DNA of 64,000 nt from positions 1 to 64,000 of the forward strand of contig NZ_RJUL01000011.1 in assembly GCF_003751625.1 (NCBI RefSeq), in the 5' to 3' direction. Position 1 is the stretch's first letter. The number at the start of each line of letters is the position of its first letter. Below are positions 39,805 through 50,030 of the stretch, piece by piece. The DNA is from Gallaecimonas pentaromativorans. Lineage in GTDB: Bacteria; Pseudomonadota; Gammaproteobacteria; Enterobacterales; Gallaecimonadaceae. The notes beneath the pieces are model-generated. The model saw only the letters and a list, made by a program, of their open reading frames with translations, ran no database searches and had not been told where the DNA came from. The position numbers and the translations under genes were made by a program.

Positions 39805-42663
39805 ATGCGAAGGATTTTGCTCATGGTGCTAAGAGCCACCGCCCTGGTGGTGTTGATGGCGGCCTCACTGGCTGGTTGCCAACATACCGCGACGCCCCCG
39901 GTTGACCCCAATGCCGTTATCACCAGCCCGGCCGATACCTTTAGCTACCGTTACCTCACCCTGGATAACGGCCTGCGGGTGGTGCTGGCGTCGGATCCAA
40001 AAGCCGACAAAGCGGCGGCGTCGCTGATGGTGGGAGTGGGTAGCACGGCCGACCCCAAGGGCCGCGAGGGCCTGGCGCACTTTCTTGAGCACATGCTGTT
40101 TATCTCCACCGACAAATACCCCAAGGTGGACGAATACATGCATTTCATCGAGGCCAACGGCGGCAGCACCAACGCCTATACCGCCCAAACCAAGACCGAT
40201 TTCTTCTTCGACGTGGCGCCGGACAAGTTCGCCCCGGCGCTGGACCGCTTCGCCCAGTTCTTTATCGCCCCCACCCTGGACCCGCAATACGTTGACCGCG
40301 AAAAGCACGCCGTTTATTCCGAGTACCAGCTCAAGAAAAAAGACGACGGCCGGCGCATCAATGCCGTACTCAACGCCACCGGCAACCCCGCCAACCCCGC
40401 AGCCCGCTTTGCGGTGGGGGATTTAGATACCCTGGCCGACCGCCAGGGCGACAAGGTGTGGAGCGATCTCAAGGCCTTTCATGACCGCTACTACCACGCT
40501 GGCAACATGACGCTGGCGCTGGTGGGCAAAGACAGCCTCGATGACCTGGAAAAACTGGCGCGCCAAACCTTTACTGCCATTCCTGCCGGGCCGGCCAACC
40601 CGGTGCGCATCACCGAAGCGCCCTTTATGCCGAGCCAGCTCGGAGTGCGCATCGACATCGCGCCGCTCAAGGATTTTCGCAGCCTGATGCTGCGTTTCCC
40701 GGTGCCCTCCAGCCAGCCCTATTATCTGGAAAAGCCGCTGGATTACATCGCCTCCATGCTCTCCAACGCCGCGCCCGGTAGCCTCTACACCACCCTCAAG
40801 GAAAGCGGCTGGATAGACAGCATGTCGGCTTACCAGGACGGCCCCGACGACTACCAGCTGTTTAGCATCAACTTCAACCTCACCGAGCAAGGCGCCAAGC
40901 ATGTGGATGACATCACTGCCGCCACCTTTGCCTATCTGCATAAACTGCAGCGTGAAGGGGTAAGTGACGATTTCTTCAACGAGCTGAAAAAGGCCGGTAA
41001 CCTCGATTTTCGCTTCCAGGACAAGGCCAACAGCCAAGCCCTGGCCAACTACCTGGCCGGCAACATGCAAGAGGTGGCGCCAGCCCACTTGATGGATGCC
41101 GGTTTTGTCTACCAAACCTACAACCCGGCCCTGATCCACGATTACCTGTCACGGCTGACTCCAAGCAACTTGCGCCAGGTGGTGATTTTGCCTGGGGTGA
41201 AAATCGATAAAGTGGAGCCCCACTACCAGGCGCCTTATGCCATCAAGGCCCTGAGCCCCGAGCTTAAAGACAGCTGGGCCAAAGCCGAAGCCGAGCTGGC
41301 GCTGCCACCGGCCAACCCCTACTTGCCGGACGACCCCAAGGTCAAAGCCATCAAGGGCGACGCCACCTTGCCGGCGGAAATCGTCAAAGAGCCGGGGATC
41401 AGTGTCTGGGCCCTGCAAGACCCGCAATTTAGGGTACCCAAGGCCGAGAAACGGGTGGCGCTGATGCGGCCGATTGACAATATCCAAGACAGCGTGATGA
41501 ACAGCCTCTATGCCGATTTGGTCAACGAGGCCCTGGAGTCCGAGGCTTATCCTGCCAGCCAGGCCGGGCTCTATTACAACCTGTCTGCCATCAGTAACGG
41601 CCTGATTTACAGCTTGTCGGGTTACGACGAGAAGCAGCCGCTTTTAGAAGATAAAATCTGGACGGCCCTGGCCCTTAGCGACCTTAGCCGTAGTAAGTTC
41701 CGCCAGTATCGCGACCAGATGGTGCGCCAGCTGCGTAACTTCAGCCAGGATTGGCCGGTACGCCAGCTGTTTGCCAGCCTCAACGCCTCCATGGTCAAGG
41801 AAGCTTACCCACCGATAGAACGGGCCGATGCCCTGAGCCGCGTTAACTACCGCCAATTCATGGGCTTTGTGCAGCATTATCGTGACCAGCTGTATTTGCA
41901 GGCCCTGGCCATCGGCAACATCAGCCCGGGCGAAGCGGCCAGCTGGGGTAAATCCATGGAGAACATGCTGGTGCGTGACGCCCAGCGCATCGACAAGCCC
42001 CAAACCCACTACGCCAATATCCCGGCCGGTGCCGAGCTGGCCCGCCAGCTGACCATCGACCATCACGACTCGGCGCTGGTGATGATTTACCAAGGCCACC
42101 ATACCGACGCGGCGGCCAAGGCCCGTTGGGCGCTCTTGGGGCAAGTGATTGGCCAGCCGTTTTTTGCCAAGCTGCGCACCGAACAGCAGCTGGGCTACGT
42201 GGTACAAGCTGGTGCCAGCAGTGTCGGGTTATCGCCGGTGCTGCAATTTATCATCCAGTCACCGGTGGCCGACCCCTACAGCCTCAAAGGCCATGTGGAG
42301 GATTTTCTTACCCAGTTCGGCATCGAGTTGGCTGGCATGAGCCCCGAGCAATTCGAGGAGCAAAAAGCCGGGCTTATCAACAGCATCAACGAGGCCGACA
42401 AGCAGCTTGGCGATAAAACCAACCGCTATTGGTCTTATTTGAACAACGACCGGCCCTTTGATTGGCGAGAGCAACTGGTGGCGGCGGTCAAAGCCCTGCA
42501 ATTGGGCGACATGCTGGCGTTTTACCAGCGCGACATCGTCCACAACGGTGCCGGCCGCTACCTGCTGTGGAGCCAAGGCCAGCAGCCGGCGGCAGGGGAG
42601 ATGCCCAAAGCCTGCGACAGCCAAGCCTGCCTCGACCGGCAGTGGCAATACCTCGCCCAGTAA
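39805..42663 (+). CDS. Lipoprotein M16 zinc metallopeptidase, pitrilysin/insulinase family
   Basis: 952 residues. A lipobox LMAASLAGC puts it in the envelope as a lipoprotein. The inverted zinc motif HFLEH begins at residue 92 (H92, E95, H96), with the third ligand in the downstream Glu of the domain (EYQLKKKDDG region). The second half carries the inactive M16 repeats, as in PtrA. It degrades peptides of moderate size. ATG 39805 follows AGGGA. Single gene with its own terminator. Confidence 0.92.
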   Translation: MRRILLMVLRATALVVLMAASLAGCQHTATPPVDPNAVITSPADTFSYRYLTLDNGLRVVLASDPKADKAAASLMVGVGSTADPKGREGLAHFLEHMLFISTDKYPKVDEYMHFIEANGGSTNAYTAQTKTDFFFDVAPDKFAPALDRFAQFFIAPTLDPQYVDREKHAVYSEYQLKKKDDGRRINAVLNATGNPANPAARFAVGDLDTLADRQGDKVWSDLKAFHDRYYHAGNMTLALVGKDSLDDLEKLARQTFTAIPAGPANPVRITEAPFMPSQLGVRIDIAPLKDFRSLMLRFPVPSSQPYYLEKPLDYIASMLSNAAPGSLYTTLKESGWIDSMSAYQDGPDDYQLFSINFNLTEQGAKHVDDITAATFAYLHKLQREGVSDDFFNELKKAGNLDFRFQDKANSQALANYLAGNMQEVAPAHLMDAGFVYQTYNPALIHDYLSRLTPSNLRQVVILPGVKIDKVEPHYQAPYAIKALSPELKDSWAKAEAELALPPANPYLPDDPKVKAIKGDATLPAEIVKEPGISVWALQDPQFRVPKAEKRVALMRPIDNIQDSVMNSLYADLVNEALESEAYPASQAGLYYNLSAISNGLIYSLSGYDEKQPLLEDKIWTALALSDLSRSKFRQYRDQMVRQLRNFSQDWPVRQLFASLNASMVKEAYPPIERADALSRVNYRQFMGFVQHYRDQLYLQALAIGNISPGEAASWGKSMENMLVRDAQRIDKPQTHYANIPAGAELARQLTIDHHDSALVMIYQGHHTDAAAKARWALLGQVIGQPFFAKLRTEQQLGYVVQAGASSVGLSPVLQFIIQSPVADPYSLKGHVEDFLTQFGIELAGMSPEQFEEQKAGLINSINEADKQLGDKTNRYWSYLNNDRPFDWREQLVAAVKALQLGDMLAFYQRDIVHNGAGRYLLWSQGQQPAAGEMPKACDSQACLDRQWQYLAQ

Positions 42664-42664
42664 T

Positions 42665-42690
42665 AAAAAAGCCCCGCGAGGGGCTTTTTT
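42665..42690. terminator. Bidirectional terminator between M16 and recG
   Basis: Stem aaaaaagcccc, GCGA loop, ggggctttttt. T-rich both ways, shared by the convergent M16 gene and recG. Confidence 0.92.
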
Positions 42691-42693
42691 ATA

Positions 42694-44769
42694 TCAGGCG
42701 TTGGCGTAGCCTTCTCGGCCTGCTAGCCAGCGCTGGATAAGGGCGTCGGCGTTGGCGGGGTGGTCGCGCAGCAGCTGCTGCGCGGCGTGTTGCACCTTGG
42801 GCAGGAGGTAAGCGTCCCGTACCAAATCGGCGATGCGTAGCTCGGCAATGCCGGTCTGGCGGGTGCCCAGCAGCTCGCCGGGGCCGCGAATTTCCAGGTC
42901 TCGCTGGGCAATCACAAAGCCGTCGTTGGAATCGCGCAGCACCCCCAGCCGAGCGGTAGCGGTAGGGGACAGCGGCGCGTGGTAGAGCAGCACGCAGTGG
43001 GACGCAGTGCTACCCCGGCCAACCCGGCCCCGCAGTTGGTGCAGTTGGGCGAGGCCCAGGCGCTCGGGGTTTTCGATGATCATCAAAGAGGCGTTGGGTA
43101 CGTCTACCCCCACCTCAATCACGGTGGTGGCCACCAGTAAGTTAAGCGTGCCTGCTTTAAAGGCGGCCATCACCGCCTGCTTTTCATCGCTTTTCATGCG
43201 GCCGTGCACCAGGCCGACGCGAAGCTCGGGCAGCGCCGTTTTCAGGGCTTCGGCAGTGGCCTCGGCGGCCTGGGCTTCCAGCACTTCGGATTCTTCCACC
43301 AGGGTACAGACCCAATAGGCTTGGCGCCCTTCCAGGCAGGCGTCACGGACCCGCGCTATCACTTGGTCTCGGCGGCCATCCGGCACCGCCACCGTGGTGA
43401 CAGGGGTGCGGCCCGGCGGCAGCTCGTCAATGATGGAGCTGTTTAAGTCGGCGTAGGCGGCCATGGCCAGGGTGCGGGGAATGGGGGTGGCGGTCATGAT
43501 CAGCTGATGCGGGTAATGCTCGCCCTGGCGGCCCTTTTCCCGCAAGGTCAGCCGCTGGTGCACACCAAAGCGGTGTTGCTCGTCGATGATCACCAGCGCC
43601 AGGTTGGCAAAGTCCACGTCGTTTTGAAACAAGGCATGGGTGCCCACCGCCAGTTGGCTGGCGCCGCTCGCCAGATCGCTTAGTGCCTGGGCGCGGGCCT
43701 TGGCCTTGAGCTTGCCGGCCAGCCAGCTAACGCCAATGCCTAAAGGCTCGAGCCACTGGCTGAAGTTAATGGCGTGCTGCTCGGCCAGTATTTCGGTGGG
43801 CGCCATCAGCGCCACCTGGTAGCCGTTGCTGATGGCCCTAAGCGCCGCCAGCGCTGCCACCAGGGTCTTGCCAGCCCCCACATCCCCTTGCACCAGCCGC
43901 ATCATCGGTTTGTGGTCGGCCAGATCCCGGTGAATGTCGGCCACCACCCGGCTTTGGGCGCCAGTAGGGCTGTAGGGCAGGGCGGCCAGGAAGCGCTGCT
44001 CCAAATCACCTTTGGGGTGCATCGCCACCGCCTGGTGGTGCTGATGGTGGGCGCGCAGCTTTAAAAGAGAGAGCTGCTGGGCCAGCAACTCTTCCAGGGC
44101 CAGGCGCTGCTGGGCCGGGTGCTGGCCTTCTTCCAAAAGCGCCAGCGACACATCCGGCGGCGGCCGGTGCACGATGCGAAGGGCCTCAACCAGCGGCAGC
44201 TTGTGGGGATTTAACAGCGGCGGGATAAGCTCGGGAATGGCGTCCGACAAATACCCCAGACCCTGCTCGACAATGCTGCGCAGCGTCTGCTGGCGCAGGC
44301 CCTCGGTGGTGGGGTAAACCGCTGTGAGGCTTTCTTCCAGCTCGGGCTCGCTGCCTTCTTCCAGCAGCTTGTATTCGGGGTGGATGATTTCAAAGCGCAC
44401 CTTGCCGGTGCGAATTTCCCCAAAGGCCCGCACCCATTTACCGGGAGTAAAGCTGTTCTTCTGAGCTGCCGAGAAGTTGAAAAACCGCAAGGTAGCGGCG
44501 CCGGAGGCATCGGCCACCGTCACCACCATCATCCGCCGCCGGCCATAGACAATCTCGGCCTTGACCACCTCGGCCATGACCGCGATATGCATGCCCGGCA
44601 GCAAATCGCTGATGGGGCAGATGCGGGTGCGATCTTCGTAGCGCAGCGGCAGGTGGAACCAGAGATCGGGAATGGTGCGAAGCCCTAGCCGTTCGAGTTT
44701 CTCGACAACCTTGGGGCCGACGCCCTTGAGGGCGCTGATGGGGGTTACCAGGCCAAGGTCCGGGGCCAT
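42694..44769 (-). CDS. recG: ATP-dependent DNA helicase RecG
   Basis: 691 residues. The wedge domain starts the protein (ISALKGVGPKVVEKLERLGL), with Walker A GDVGAGKT, the DEQH box (VIIDEQHRFG) and MTATPIPRTLAMAAY. It remodels stalled replication forks and Holliday junctions. ATG 44769 follows GGAGGCG; an earlier in-frame ATG lies inside trmH. It lies 2 bp after trmH in the recG-trmH-spoT-rpoZ-gmk block. Confidence 0.96.
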   Translation of the reverse strand: MAPDLGLVTPISALKGVGPKVVEKLERLGLRTIPDLWFHLPLRYEDRTRICPISDLLPGMHIAVMAEVVKAEIVYGRRRMMVVTVADASGAATLRFFNFSAAQKNSFTPGKWVRAFGEIRTGKVRFEIIHPEYKLLEEGSEPELEESLTAVYPTTEGLRQQTLRSIVEQGLGYLSDAIPELIPPLLNPHKLPLVEALRIVHRPPPDVSLALLEEGQHPAQQRLALEELLAQQLSLLKLRAHHQHHQAVAMHPKGDLEQRFLAALPYSPTGAQSRVVADIHRDLADHKPMMRLVQGDVGAGKTLVAALAALRAISNGYQVALMAPTEILAEQHAINFSQWLEPLGIGVSWLAGKLKAKARAQALSDLASGASQLAVGTHALFQNDVDFANLALVIIDEQHRFGVHQRLTLREKGRQGEHYPHQLIMTATPIPRTLAMAAYADLNSSIIDELPPGRTPVTTVAVPDGRRDQVIARVRDACLEGRQAYWVCTLVEESEVLEAQAAEATAEALKTALPELRVGLVHGRMKSDEKQAVMAAFKAGTLNLLVATTVIEVGVDVPNASLMIIENPERLGLAQLHQLRGRVGRGSTASHCVLLYHAPLSPTATARLGVLRDSNDGFVIAQRDLEIRGPGELLGTRQTGIAELRIADLVRDAYLLPKVQHAAQQLLRDHPANADALIQRWLAGREGYANA

Positions 44770-44771
44770 GT

Positions 44772-45470
44772 TTACGCCTCCTTGGCGGGGGTGGCGGCGC
44801 GCATCGCCTGCCACCAGTCCTCGTCGGCCTGCACCTCACCGGCCTCGTCAATCAGCGGGAAGGGCAGCCCTTTGCGGTTGCACTGCTGGGCCAGCTGCGG
44901 GTAGCCGCGCTCGAACAGCAGCCGTTGCCATTCGGTCTCGGGCAGGCGGCTGTGGCCGTACATGCCGGCGTTTTGCCGCTGGCGCTGAGCCTCGTAAAGG
45001 ATAAGGGCGCTGGCCACCGACACATTCAGCGATTGCACCATGCCCAGCATGGGGATCACCACATGGTGGTCAGCCAGTGCTAAGGCCTCGGGGCTGATGC
45101 CTTGCAGCTCCTGGCCCACCAGCAGCGCGGTGGGCTGGGTGTAGTCGATATCGCGAAAATCCTTGGCCTTTGCCGAGAGATTGGTGGCCACAATCTGCAT
45201 GCCCTGAGTGCGCAGGGCCGTAACTGCCTCTTCGATATGGCGGTAGCGGTGCACCTTGACCCAGTTGAGGCTGCCGCCGGCGGTATGGGGGCGCATGCGC
45301 ACGCCTTTTTGCGGGAAGATGGCGTGCACCTCGTGAATGCCGATGGCATCAGCGGTGCGCACCACGGCGCTGAGGTTGTGGGCTTTGTGCACCTCTTCCA
45401 TACAGACCGTGAGATCGGGCTGGCGCATGGCCAGCACCGCCTTTATTTTCGCAAAACGCTCCGGGCTCAT
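44772..45470 (-). CDS. trmH: tRNA (guanosine-18-2'-O)-methyltransferase
   Basis: 232 residues. SpoU-class trefoil knot: NLSAVVRTADAIGIHEVHA, LLVGQELQGIS and MLGMVQSLNVSVASALILYE are the motifs I-III. It methylates the D-loop G18 of tRNAs. The order and strand match the E. coli spoT-trmH-recG cluster. Its start overlaps the spoT stop by 4 bp. Confidence 0.95.
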   Translation of the reverse strand: MSPERFAKIKAVLAMRQPDLTVCMEEVHKAHNLSAVVRTADAIGIHEVHAIFPQKGVRMRPHTAGGSLNWVKVHRYRHIEEAVTALRTQGMQIVATNLSAKAKDFRDIDYTQPTALLVGQELQGISPEALALADHHVVIPMLGMVQSLNVSVASALILYEAQRQRQNAGMYGHSRLPETEWQRLLFERGYPQLAQQCNRKGLPFPLIDEAGEVQADEDWWQAMRAATPAKEA

Positions 45471-47593
45471 CCGCGCTTGGCCCGGGCGATACGCACCACC
45501 TCGGGCACTTTGCGAATGCGGCGCATCACGTTGGCCAAATGCACCCGGTTATGGGTGGTGAGCTGCACGTAGATGGAGTAGAGGCGGCTGTCCCGCTCCT
45601 CGGTATTGAGGTTCTGGATGCTGGCGCCAGCGGAGGAGATGGCCGAGGTGAGGGTCGCCAGGGCGCCCTGGTGGTTAAGGATATCCACCCGCACTTCGGT
45701 GATGAACTCGCCGTCGATGCCCTCTTCCCATTGCACCGGGATAAAGCGCACCGGGTCAGACTGCCAGCCGCTGATGTTGCCGCACGACTCCTGATGCACT
45801 ACCAGGCCGCGGCCCGGGCTCATGTGGCCGACGATAGCGTCGCCGGGAATGGGGCGGCAGCAGCGGGCGAAGGTCACCAACATGCCTTCGGCGCCGCGTA
45901 TCGGCAGCTTGCGGCCGCCGCTGCTGGCGGTGGCCTTTTTGGCGGTGTCTTCTTCGGCGTCGCCATCTTGCAGGCGGCGCGCCACCACGATGCTCATGGC
46001 GTTACCCAGGCCGATATTGGCCAGCAGGTCGTCGATGCTGTCGCTGTGGGTGCTTTCCAGCACTGCCTGGACCTTCTCTTTAGGCAGGTCGTCGAGCTTG
46101 GTACCGCCAAGGGCATGATTGAGCAGGCGTTTACCCAGCACGATGGCTTCTTCGGATTTGAGCAATTTGAGGTGCGAGCGAATTTTGGCCCGCGCCCTGC
46201 TGGTTACCACGAAGTTAAGCCAGGCGGCGTTGGGGCGCGCGCCGGGGCTGGTGATAATTTCCACGGTCTGGCCGTTTTCCAGCGGCATGGACAATGGATA
46301 AGGTAAGCGGTCTACCCGGGCGCCCACACAGGCGTGGCCCACGTCGGTGTGCACTGCGTAGGCAAAATCCACCGGGGTGGCGCCGGCTGGCAGTTCAAGG
46401 ATGCGCCCGTCCGGGGTAAAGACGTAGATTTCGTCTGGGAACAGGTCGCTTTTAACGTTCTCGATAAACTCGAAGGAGTTGCCCGCGCTTTGCTGCAAGT
46501 CCAGCAGGCTTTGCATCCAGCGCCTTGCTCGTACCTGGGCGGTGGTGCCGGAGTTCTCGCCGTCTTTTTTGTACAGCCAGTGGGCCGCCACCCCGCGGTC
46601 AGCCATCAGATCCATGTCGTCGGTGCGGATCTGAATCTCAATCGGCACCCCATGGGGGCCGACCAGGGTGCTGTGCAAGGATTGGTAACCGTTGGCCTTG
46701 GGAATGGCGATGTAATCCTTGAAGCGGCCCGGCTTGGGTTTGTACAGGTTGTGCATGGCGCCCAGCACCCGGTAACAGGTGTCGAGATCCTTGACGATGA
46801 TGCGAAAGGCGATGATGTCCATCACCTCGTGGAACTGCAGTTCCTTGTTACGCATCTTGTTGTACAGGGAGTAGAGGTGCTTCTCGCGGCCTTTGACCTC
46901 GCACTGGATATGCTGTTCATCCAGGCGGGCACGGATGCCGTCCAGGATGTTGTTAACCAGTTGCTTGCGGTTGCCGGTGGCGCGCTTGACCGATTCGCGC
47001 AGTACCCGCTGGCGCATCGGGTAGAGGGCCTCAAAGCCCAGCTCTTCCAGTTCGTTCTTGATGTTGTGGATACCAAGACGGTTGGCCAGCGGTGCGTAAA
47101 TTTCCAGGGTTTCCCGGGCAATACGGCGTTTTTTATCGGGGCGCAAGGCTCCGAGGGTACGCATATTGTGGGTGCGGTCAGCCAGTTTGATGAGAATGAC
47201 GCGGATGTCCTGGGTCATGGCCATGATCATCTTGCGAAAGTTCTCGGCCTGGGCCTCTTCCTTGGAGTTGAACTTGATTTTATCGAGCTTGGAGACCCCT
47301 TCCACCAGCTCGGCAACCGGCTCGCCAAATTGCTCGGCGATCTGTTCCTTGGTGACGGGGGTGTCTTCGATGGTGTCGTGCATCAGGGCGGCGCACAAGG
47401 TCTCGTGATCGAGTCTCATGTCCGCCAGGATGCCGGTCACCGCCACGGGGTGGGTGATATAGGGCTCGCCAGAGGAGCGGGACTGCCCCTCGTGGGCGTC
47501 CCGGGCCAGCACATAGGCCTGCCTGATGAGTTCCACTTGCGCCGGGTCCAGATAACTGGTCAGGCGCCCTTTCAAGCCCTCAAACAGATACAC
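45467..47593 (-). CDS. spoT: Bifunctional (p)ppGpp synthetase/hydrolase SpoT
   Basis: 708 residues. An HD hydrolase domain (ITHPVAVTG, LMHDTIEDT) comes first, then a synthetase domain, then TGS (EIYVFTPDGRILELP) and a C-terminal ACT domain. The HD residues are intact, so it is hydrolase-competent. It sets alarmone levels on starvation. It starts 21 bp after rpoZ. Confidence 0.96.
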   Translation of the reverse strand: MYLFEGLKGRLTSYLDPAQVELIRQAYVLARDAHEGQSRSSGEPYITHPVAVTGILADMRLDHETLCAALMHDTIEDTPVTKEQIAEQFGEPVAELVEGVSKLDKIKFNSKEEAQAENFRKMIMAMTQDIRVILIKLADRTHNMRTLGALRPDKKRRIARETLEIYAPLANRLGIHNIKNELEELGFEALYPMRQRVLRESVKRATGNRKQLVNNILDGIRARLDEQHIQCEVKGREKHLYSLYNKMRNKELQFHEVMDIIAFRIIVKDLDTCYRVLGAMHNLYKPKPGRFKDYIAIPKANGYQSLHSTLVGPHGVPIEIQIRTDDMDLMADRGVAAHWLYKKDGENSGTTAQVRARRWMQSLLDLQQSAGNSFEFIENVKSDLFPDEIYVFTPDGRILELPAGATPVDFAYAVHTDVGHACVGARVDRLPYPLSMPLENGQTVEIITSPGARPNAAWLNFVVTSRARAKIRSHLKLLKSEEAIVLGKRLLNHALGGTKLDDLPKEKVQAVLESTHSDSIDDLLANIGLGNAMSIVVARRLQDGDAEEDTAKKATASSGGRKLPIRGAEGMLVTFARCCRPIPGDAIVGHMSPGRGLVVHQESCGNISGWQSDPVRFIPVQWEEGIDGEFITEVRVDILNHQGALATLTSAISSAGASIQNLNTEERDSRLYSIYVQLTTHNRVHLANVMRRIRKVPEVVRIARAKRG

Positions 47594-47614
47594 CGCGGCC
47601 CCTTGGTTGCTGGC

Positions 47615-47893
47615 TTATTCCAGACCGCCGTTGGCGATGGCGGAAACAGCAGCCATTTCGGCGGCTTCCTGCTCTTTTTGCATGCGGGCGTCTTCGGCGT
47701 CCAGTTTAACACCGTCAATCAGGCCGGCTTCGATTTCGCGCAGGGCGATAACGGTGGCTTTGTCGTTCTCAGGATCGACCAGGGTGTCTTTGCCCTGAGT
47801 GGCGATCTGACGGGCGCGGCGGGCAGCCAGCAGCACCAGATCAAAACGGTTACCGACTTTATCTACAGCGTCTTCAACGGTTACACGAGCCAT
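47615..47893 (-). CDS. rpoZ: RNA polymerase omega subunit
   Basis: 92 residues. [33 protein letters not shown] start and [13 protein letters not shown] are family signatures (split here for brevity). It is a structural subunit that helps assemble RNA polymerase and forms part of a ppGpp site, fitting the adjacent spoT. It lies 48 bp after gmk. Confidence 0.95.
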   Translation of the reverse strand: MARVTVEDAVDKVGNRFDLVLLAARRARQIATQGKDTLVDPENDKATVIALREIEAGLIDGVKLDAEDARMQKEQEAAEMAAVSAIANGGLE

Positions 47894-47941
47894 GAATTAC
47901 TCCCATCAGGCAAAACAAGTCTTCAAAGGTAGCCTGCTAGT

Positions 47942-48571
47942 TTACTTAACCGCCAATAAGGCGTCCAGCAGTGTGGTGTTGGCCTGGCGTTGATTGTCCA
48001 GGCTTTGGCGAGCCGCCAGCACCACCGAACGGAACCTGTCGAGGGTGGTTTCGAAGTCGTCGTTGATAAGCAGGTAGTCGTATTCGTCAAAATGCGACAT
48101 CTCGGATACCGCCTCGTTCATGCGCTTGGCGATGGTCTCGCTGCTGTCTTGGCCGCGGCCCACCAGGCGCCGTTCCAGCTCTTCGCGGCTGGGGGGCAGG
48201 ATAAAAATACCGATAGCTTCAGGCATCATTTCCCGCACTTGGCGGGCGCCTTGCCAGTCGATATCCAAAAACACGTCGATGCCGTTTTCCAACTGCTGCT
48301 CTACCGCCAGGCGGGAGGTGCCGTAGAAGTTGCCGAACACTTCGGCCCACTCGAAAAAAGCGTCTTGGTTGATCAGCGCCTTGAAATCGTCCACCGACAC
48401 AAAGTGGTAGTGCACCCCGTGTTGCTCGCCGGGGCGTGTGGCGCGGGTGGTGTGGGACACGGAAACGGCCATGGAGTTATCCAGGGAATGGCGCTCAAGC
48501 AAGGCCTTGATAAGGCTTGATTTTCCGGCGCCGCTGGGGGCCGAGACGATAAAGAGGTTTCCGCGTCGCAT
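47942..48571 (-). CDS. gmk: Guanylate kinase
   Basis: 209 residues. The P-loop is [11 protein letters not shown], with TTRATRPGE for GMP binding and [12 protein letters not shown]. It phosphorylates GMP to GDP. I start at ATG 48571 (MRRGNLF), giving the family length; an upstream ATG would add ten residues and has no ribosome site. First gene of the rpoZ-spoT-trmH-recG block. Confidence 0.94.
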   Translation of the reverse strand: MRRGNLFIVSAPSGAGKSSLIKALLERHSLDNSMAVSVSHTTRATRPGEQHGVHYHFVSVDDFKALINQDAFFEWAEVFGNFYGTSRLAVEQQLENGIDVFLDIDWQGARQVREMMPEAIGIFILPPSREELERRLVGRGQDSSETIAKRMNEAVSEMSHFDEYDYLLINDDFETTLDRFRSVVLAARQSLDNQRQANTTLLDALLAVK

Positions 48572-48629
48572 GGGCTGAACCTGATGGTGAAAAACAGCCA
48601 TTTTAGCAAGCCCCCACCACTTTGGGCAG

Positions 48630-49337
48630 TCAGCTGAGCTGGCGCAGCCCCCACACCAGCAGGCTGATGCCCCAGGTAACGGCAAAAAGGTGGCTGAAAT
48701 CTTGCCGGCTTTGGGCCAATGGCGGGCCAAAGCGGCGCTCAAGAGGCCAAGACGCCAGCCAGGGCAGGGCGCAAATCGCGGCGCCTAGGGCCAGTCCAAA
48801 GCCAAAGTTCGGCACAAAATGGGGCAGGGTGGCGGTGGCGATGGGCAGCAGCACGTTCATGTCATAACGGCGCAGGCTCTGCTCGCTGTCCGCGCTTTGC
48901 CAGGCCGCAAAGGTGTAAGCGCAGGCCACCAGGGCGCAGAGCCCGTAAAGGCTTAGCACCAGGGCCGACCAGCCCGTGGCCACGCCCCCTTGCAGCTGGC
49001 TGTGGGCCAGCCTGCCGGTGAGGTTGATTAGCAGGTGCAAACCGATAGAGGCGCCCAGGGCAAACACCAGAATGACCAGCAGCGCGCAGCCGGTGCCGTG
49101 GTTTTTTTCGCGCTGCTCCAGGTGGCCTTCAATGGCCAGGATAAAAAAGGCGGCCAGGGCACTTAAGGCCCAGTGCAGCCAGAAATACTGGGCCAGCAGC
49201 GGCACTATGCCCAGCACGGCCAGCAGTGCCGTGACGCCGTTGACGGGCAGGCGAGTACGGTAGAAGGGGTAGGCCGCTACCAGGGCGATGTCGGCGCACA
49301 GCAGGCGCCAGTCCAGTTGGGTCAGTAACCAATCCAT
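48630..49337 (-). CDS. Polytopic membrane protein of unknown function
   Basis: 235 residues with about six or seven hydrophobic segments ([55 protein letters not shown], others). No transport or enzyme motif recognised. It lies between queH and gmk on the same strand, with gaps of 21 and 58 bp, so may be co-transcribed with queH. Rich in Trp and Leu. Confidence 0.7.
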   Translation of the reverse strand: MDWLLTQLDWRLLCADIALVAAYPFYRTRLPVNGVTALLAVLGIVPLLAQYFWLHWALSALAAFFILAIEGHLEQREKNHGTGCALLVILVFALGASIGLHLLINLTGRLAHSQLQGGVATGWSALVLSLYGLCALVACAYTFAAWQSADSEQSLRRYDMNVLLPIATATLPHFVPNFGFGLALGAAICALPWLASWPLERRFGPPLAQSRQDFSHLFAVTWGISLLVWGLRQLS

Positions 49338-49358
49338 GGTGTGTGTTCCGTGTCAGCT

Positions 49359-50012
49359 TTATTCGTCGTCGCCGTAATACTGGACGCCGAGTTTGATGAT
49401 GCCCCGGCCCTGGGCTTTGCGGCGTTGGTTGGTGTCGCGCAGGGAGTAAACGCAGCCGCAGTATTCTTGCTGGTAGAAGCGCTCGCGTTTACTGATCTCC
49501 ACCATGCGGGCAGCACCGCCGCCTTTGCGCCAGTTGTAGTCCCAGTAATGCATGCCGGGGTAGGGCGCCACGGCCCGCTGGCCGCAGCCGTTGATCTGCT
49601 CCATGTTCTTCCAGCGGGAAATGCCAAGGGAACTGGAGATCACCTTAAAGCCGTGCTCATGGGCATAGAGGGCGGTGCGCTCAAAACGCATGTCAAAGCA
49701 CATGGTGCAGCGCACGCCGCGCTCGGGCTCCCACTCCATGCCCCGGGCCCGCTCGAACCAGTTGTCGGTGTCGTAGTCGGCGTCGATAAAGGGCACCTGG
49801 TGCTGCTCGGCAAAGCGGATGTTCTCTTCTTTTCGTAGCCGGTACTCGCGCTCGGGGTGGATATTGGGGTTGTAGAAGAAGATGGTGTAGTCGATGCCGC
49901 TGGCATGGAGGGCTTCCATCACCTCCCCTGAGCAAGGGGCGCAGCACGAATGCAGCAGCAGTTTGTCCTCGCCGTCCGGCAGGTGCAGTTGGGGGCGGTT
50001 TGGCTCAGCCAT
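49359..50012 (-). CDS. queH: Epoxyqueuosine reductase QueH
   Basis: 217 residues. Cysteine-rich DUF208 protein: HSCCAPCS (C23, C24, C27), [10 protein letters not shown] and EYCGCVYS supply ligands for a 4Fe-4S cluster plus a second metal site. It performs the last step of queuosine synthesis in tRNA and replaces QueG in many bacteria. It follows the efflux operon by 18 bp; co-transcription is possible. Confidence 0.92.
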   Translation of the reverse strand: MAEPNRPQLHLPDGEDKLLLHSCCAPCSGEVMEALHASGIDYTIFFYNPNIHPEREYRLRKEENIRFAEQHQVPFIDADYDTDNWFERARGMEWEPERGVRCTMCFDMRFERTALYAHEHGFKVISSSLGISRWKNMEQINGCGQRAVAPYPGMHYWDYNWRKGGGAARMVEISKRERFYQQEYCGCVYSLRDTNQRRKAQGRGIIKLGVQYYGDDE

Positions 50013-50030
50013 GGTACGTCCTTGTGTTGG

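Noticed and set aside
46334..47932. 532-codon plus-strand frame
   Set aside because: Shadow of spoT and rpoZ.
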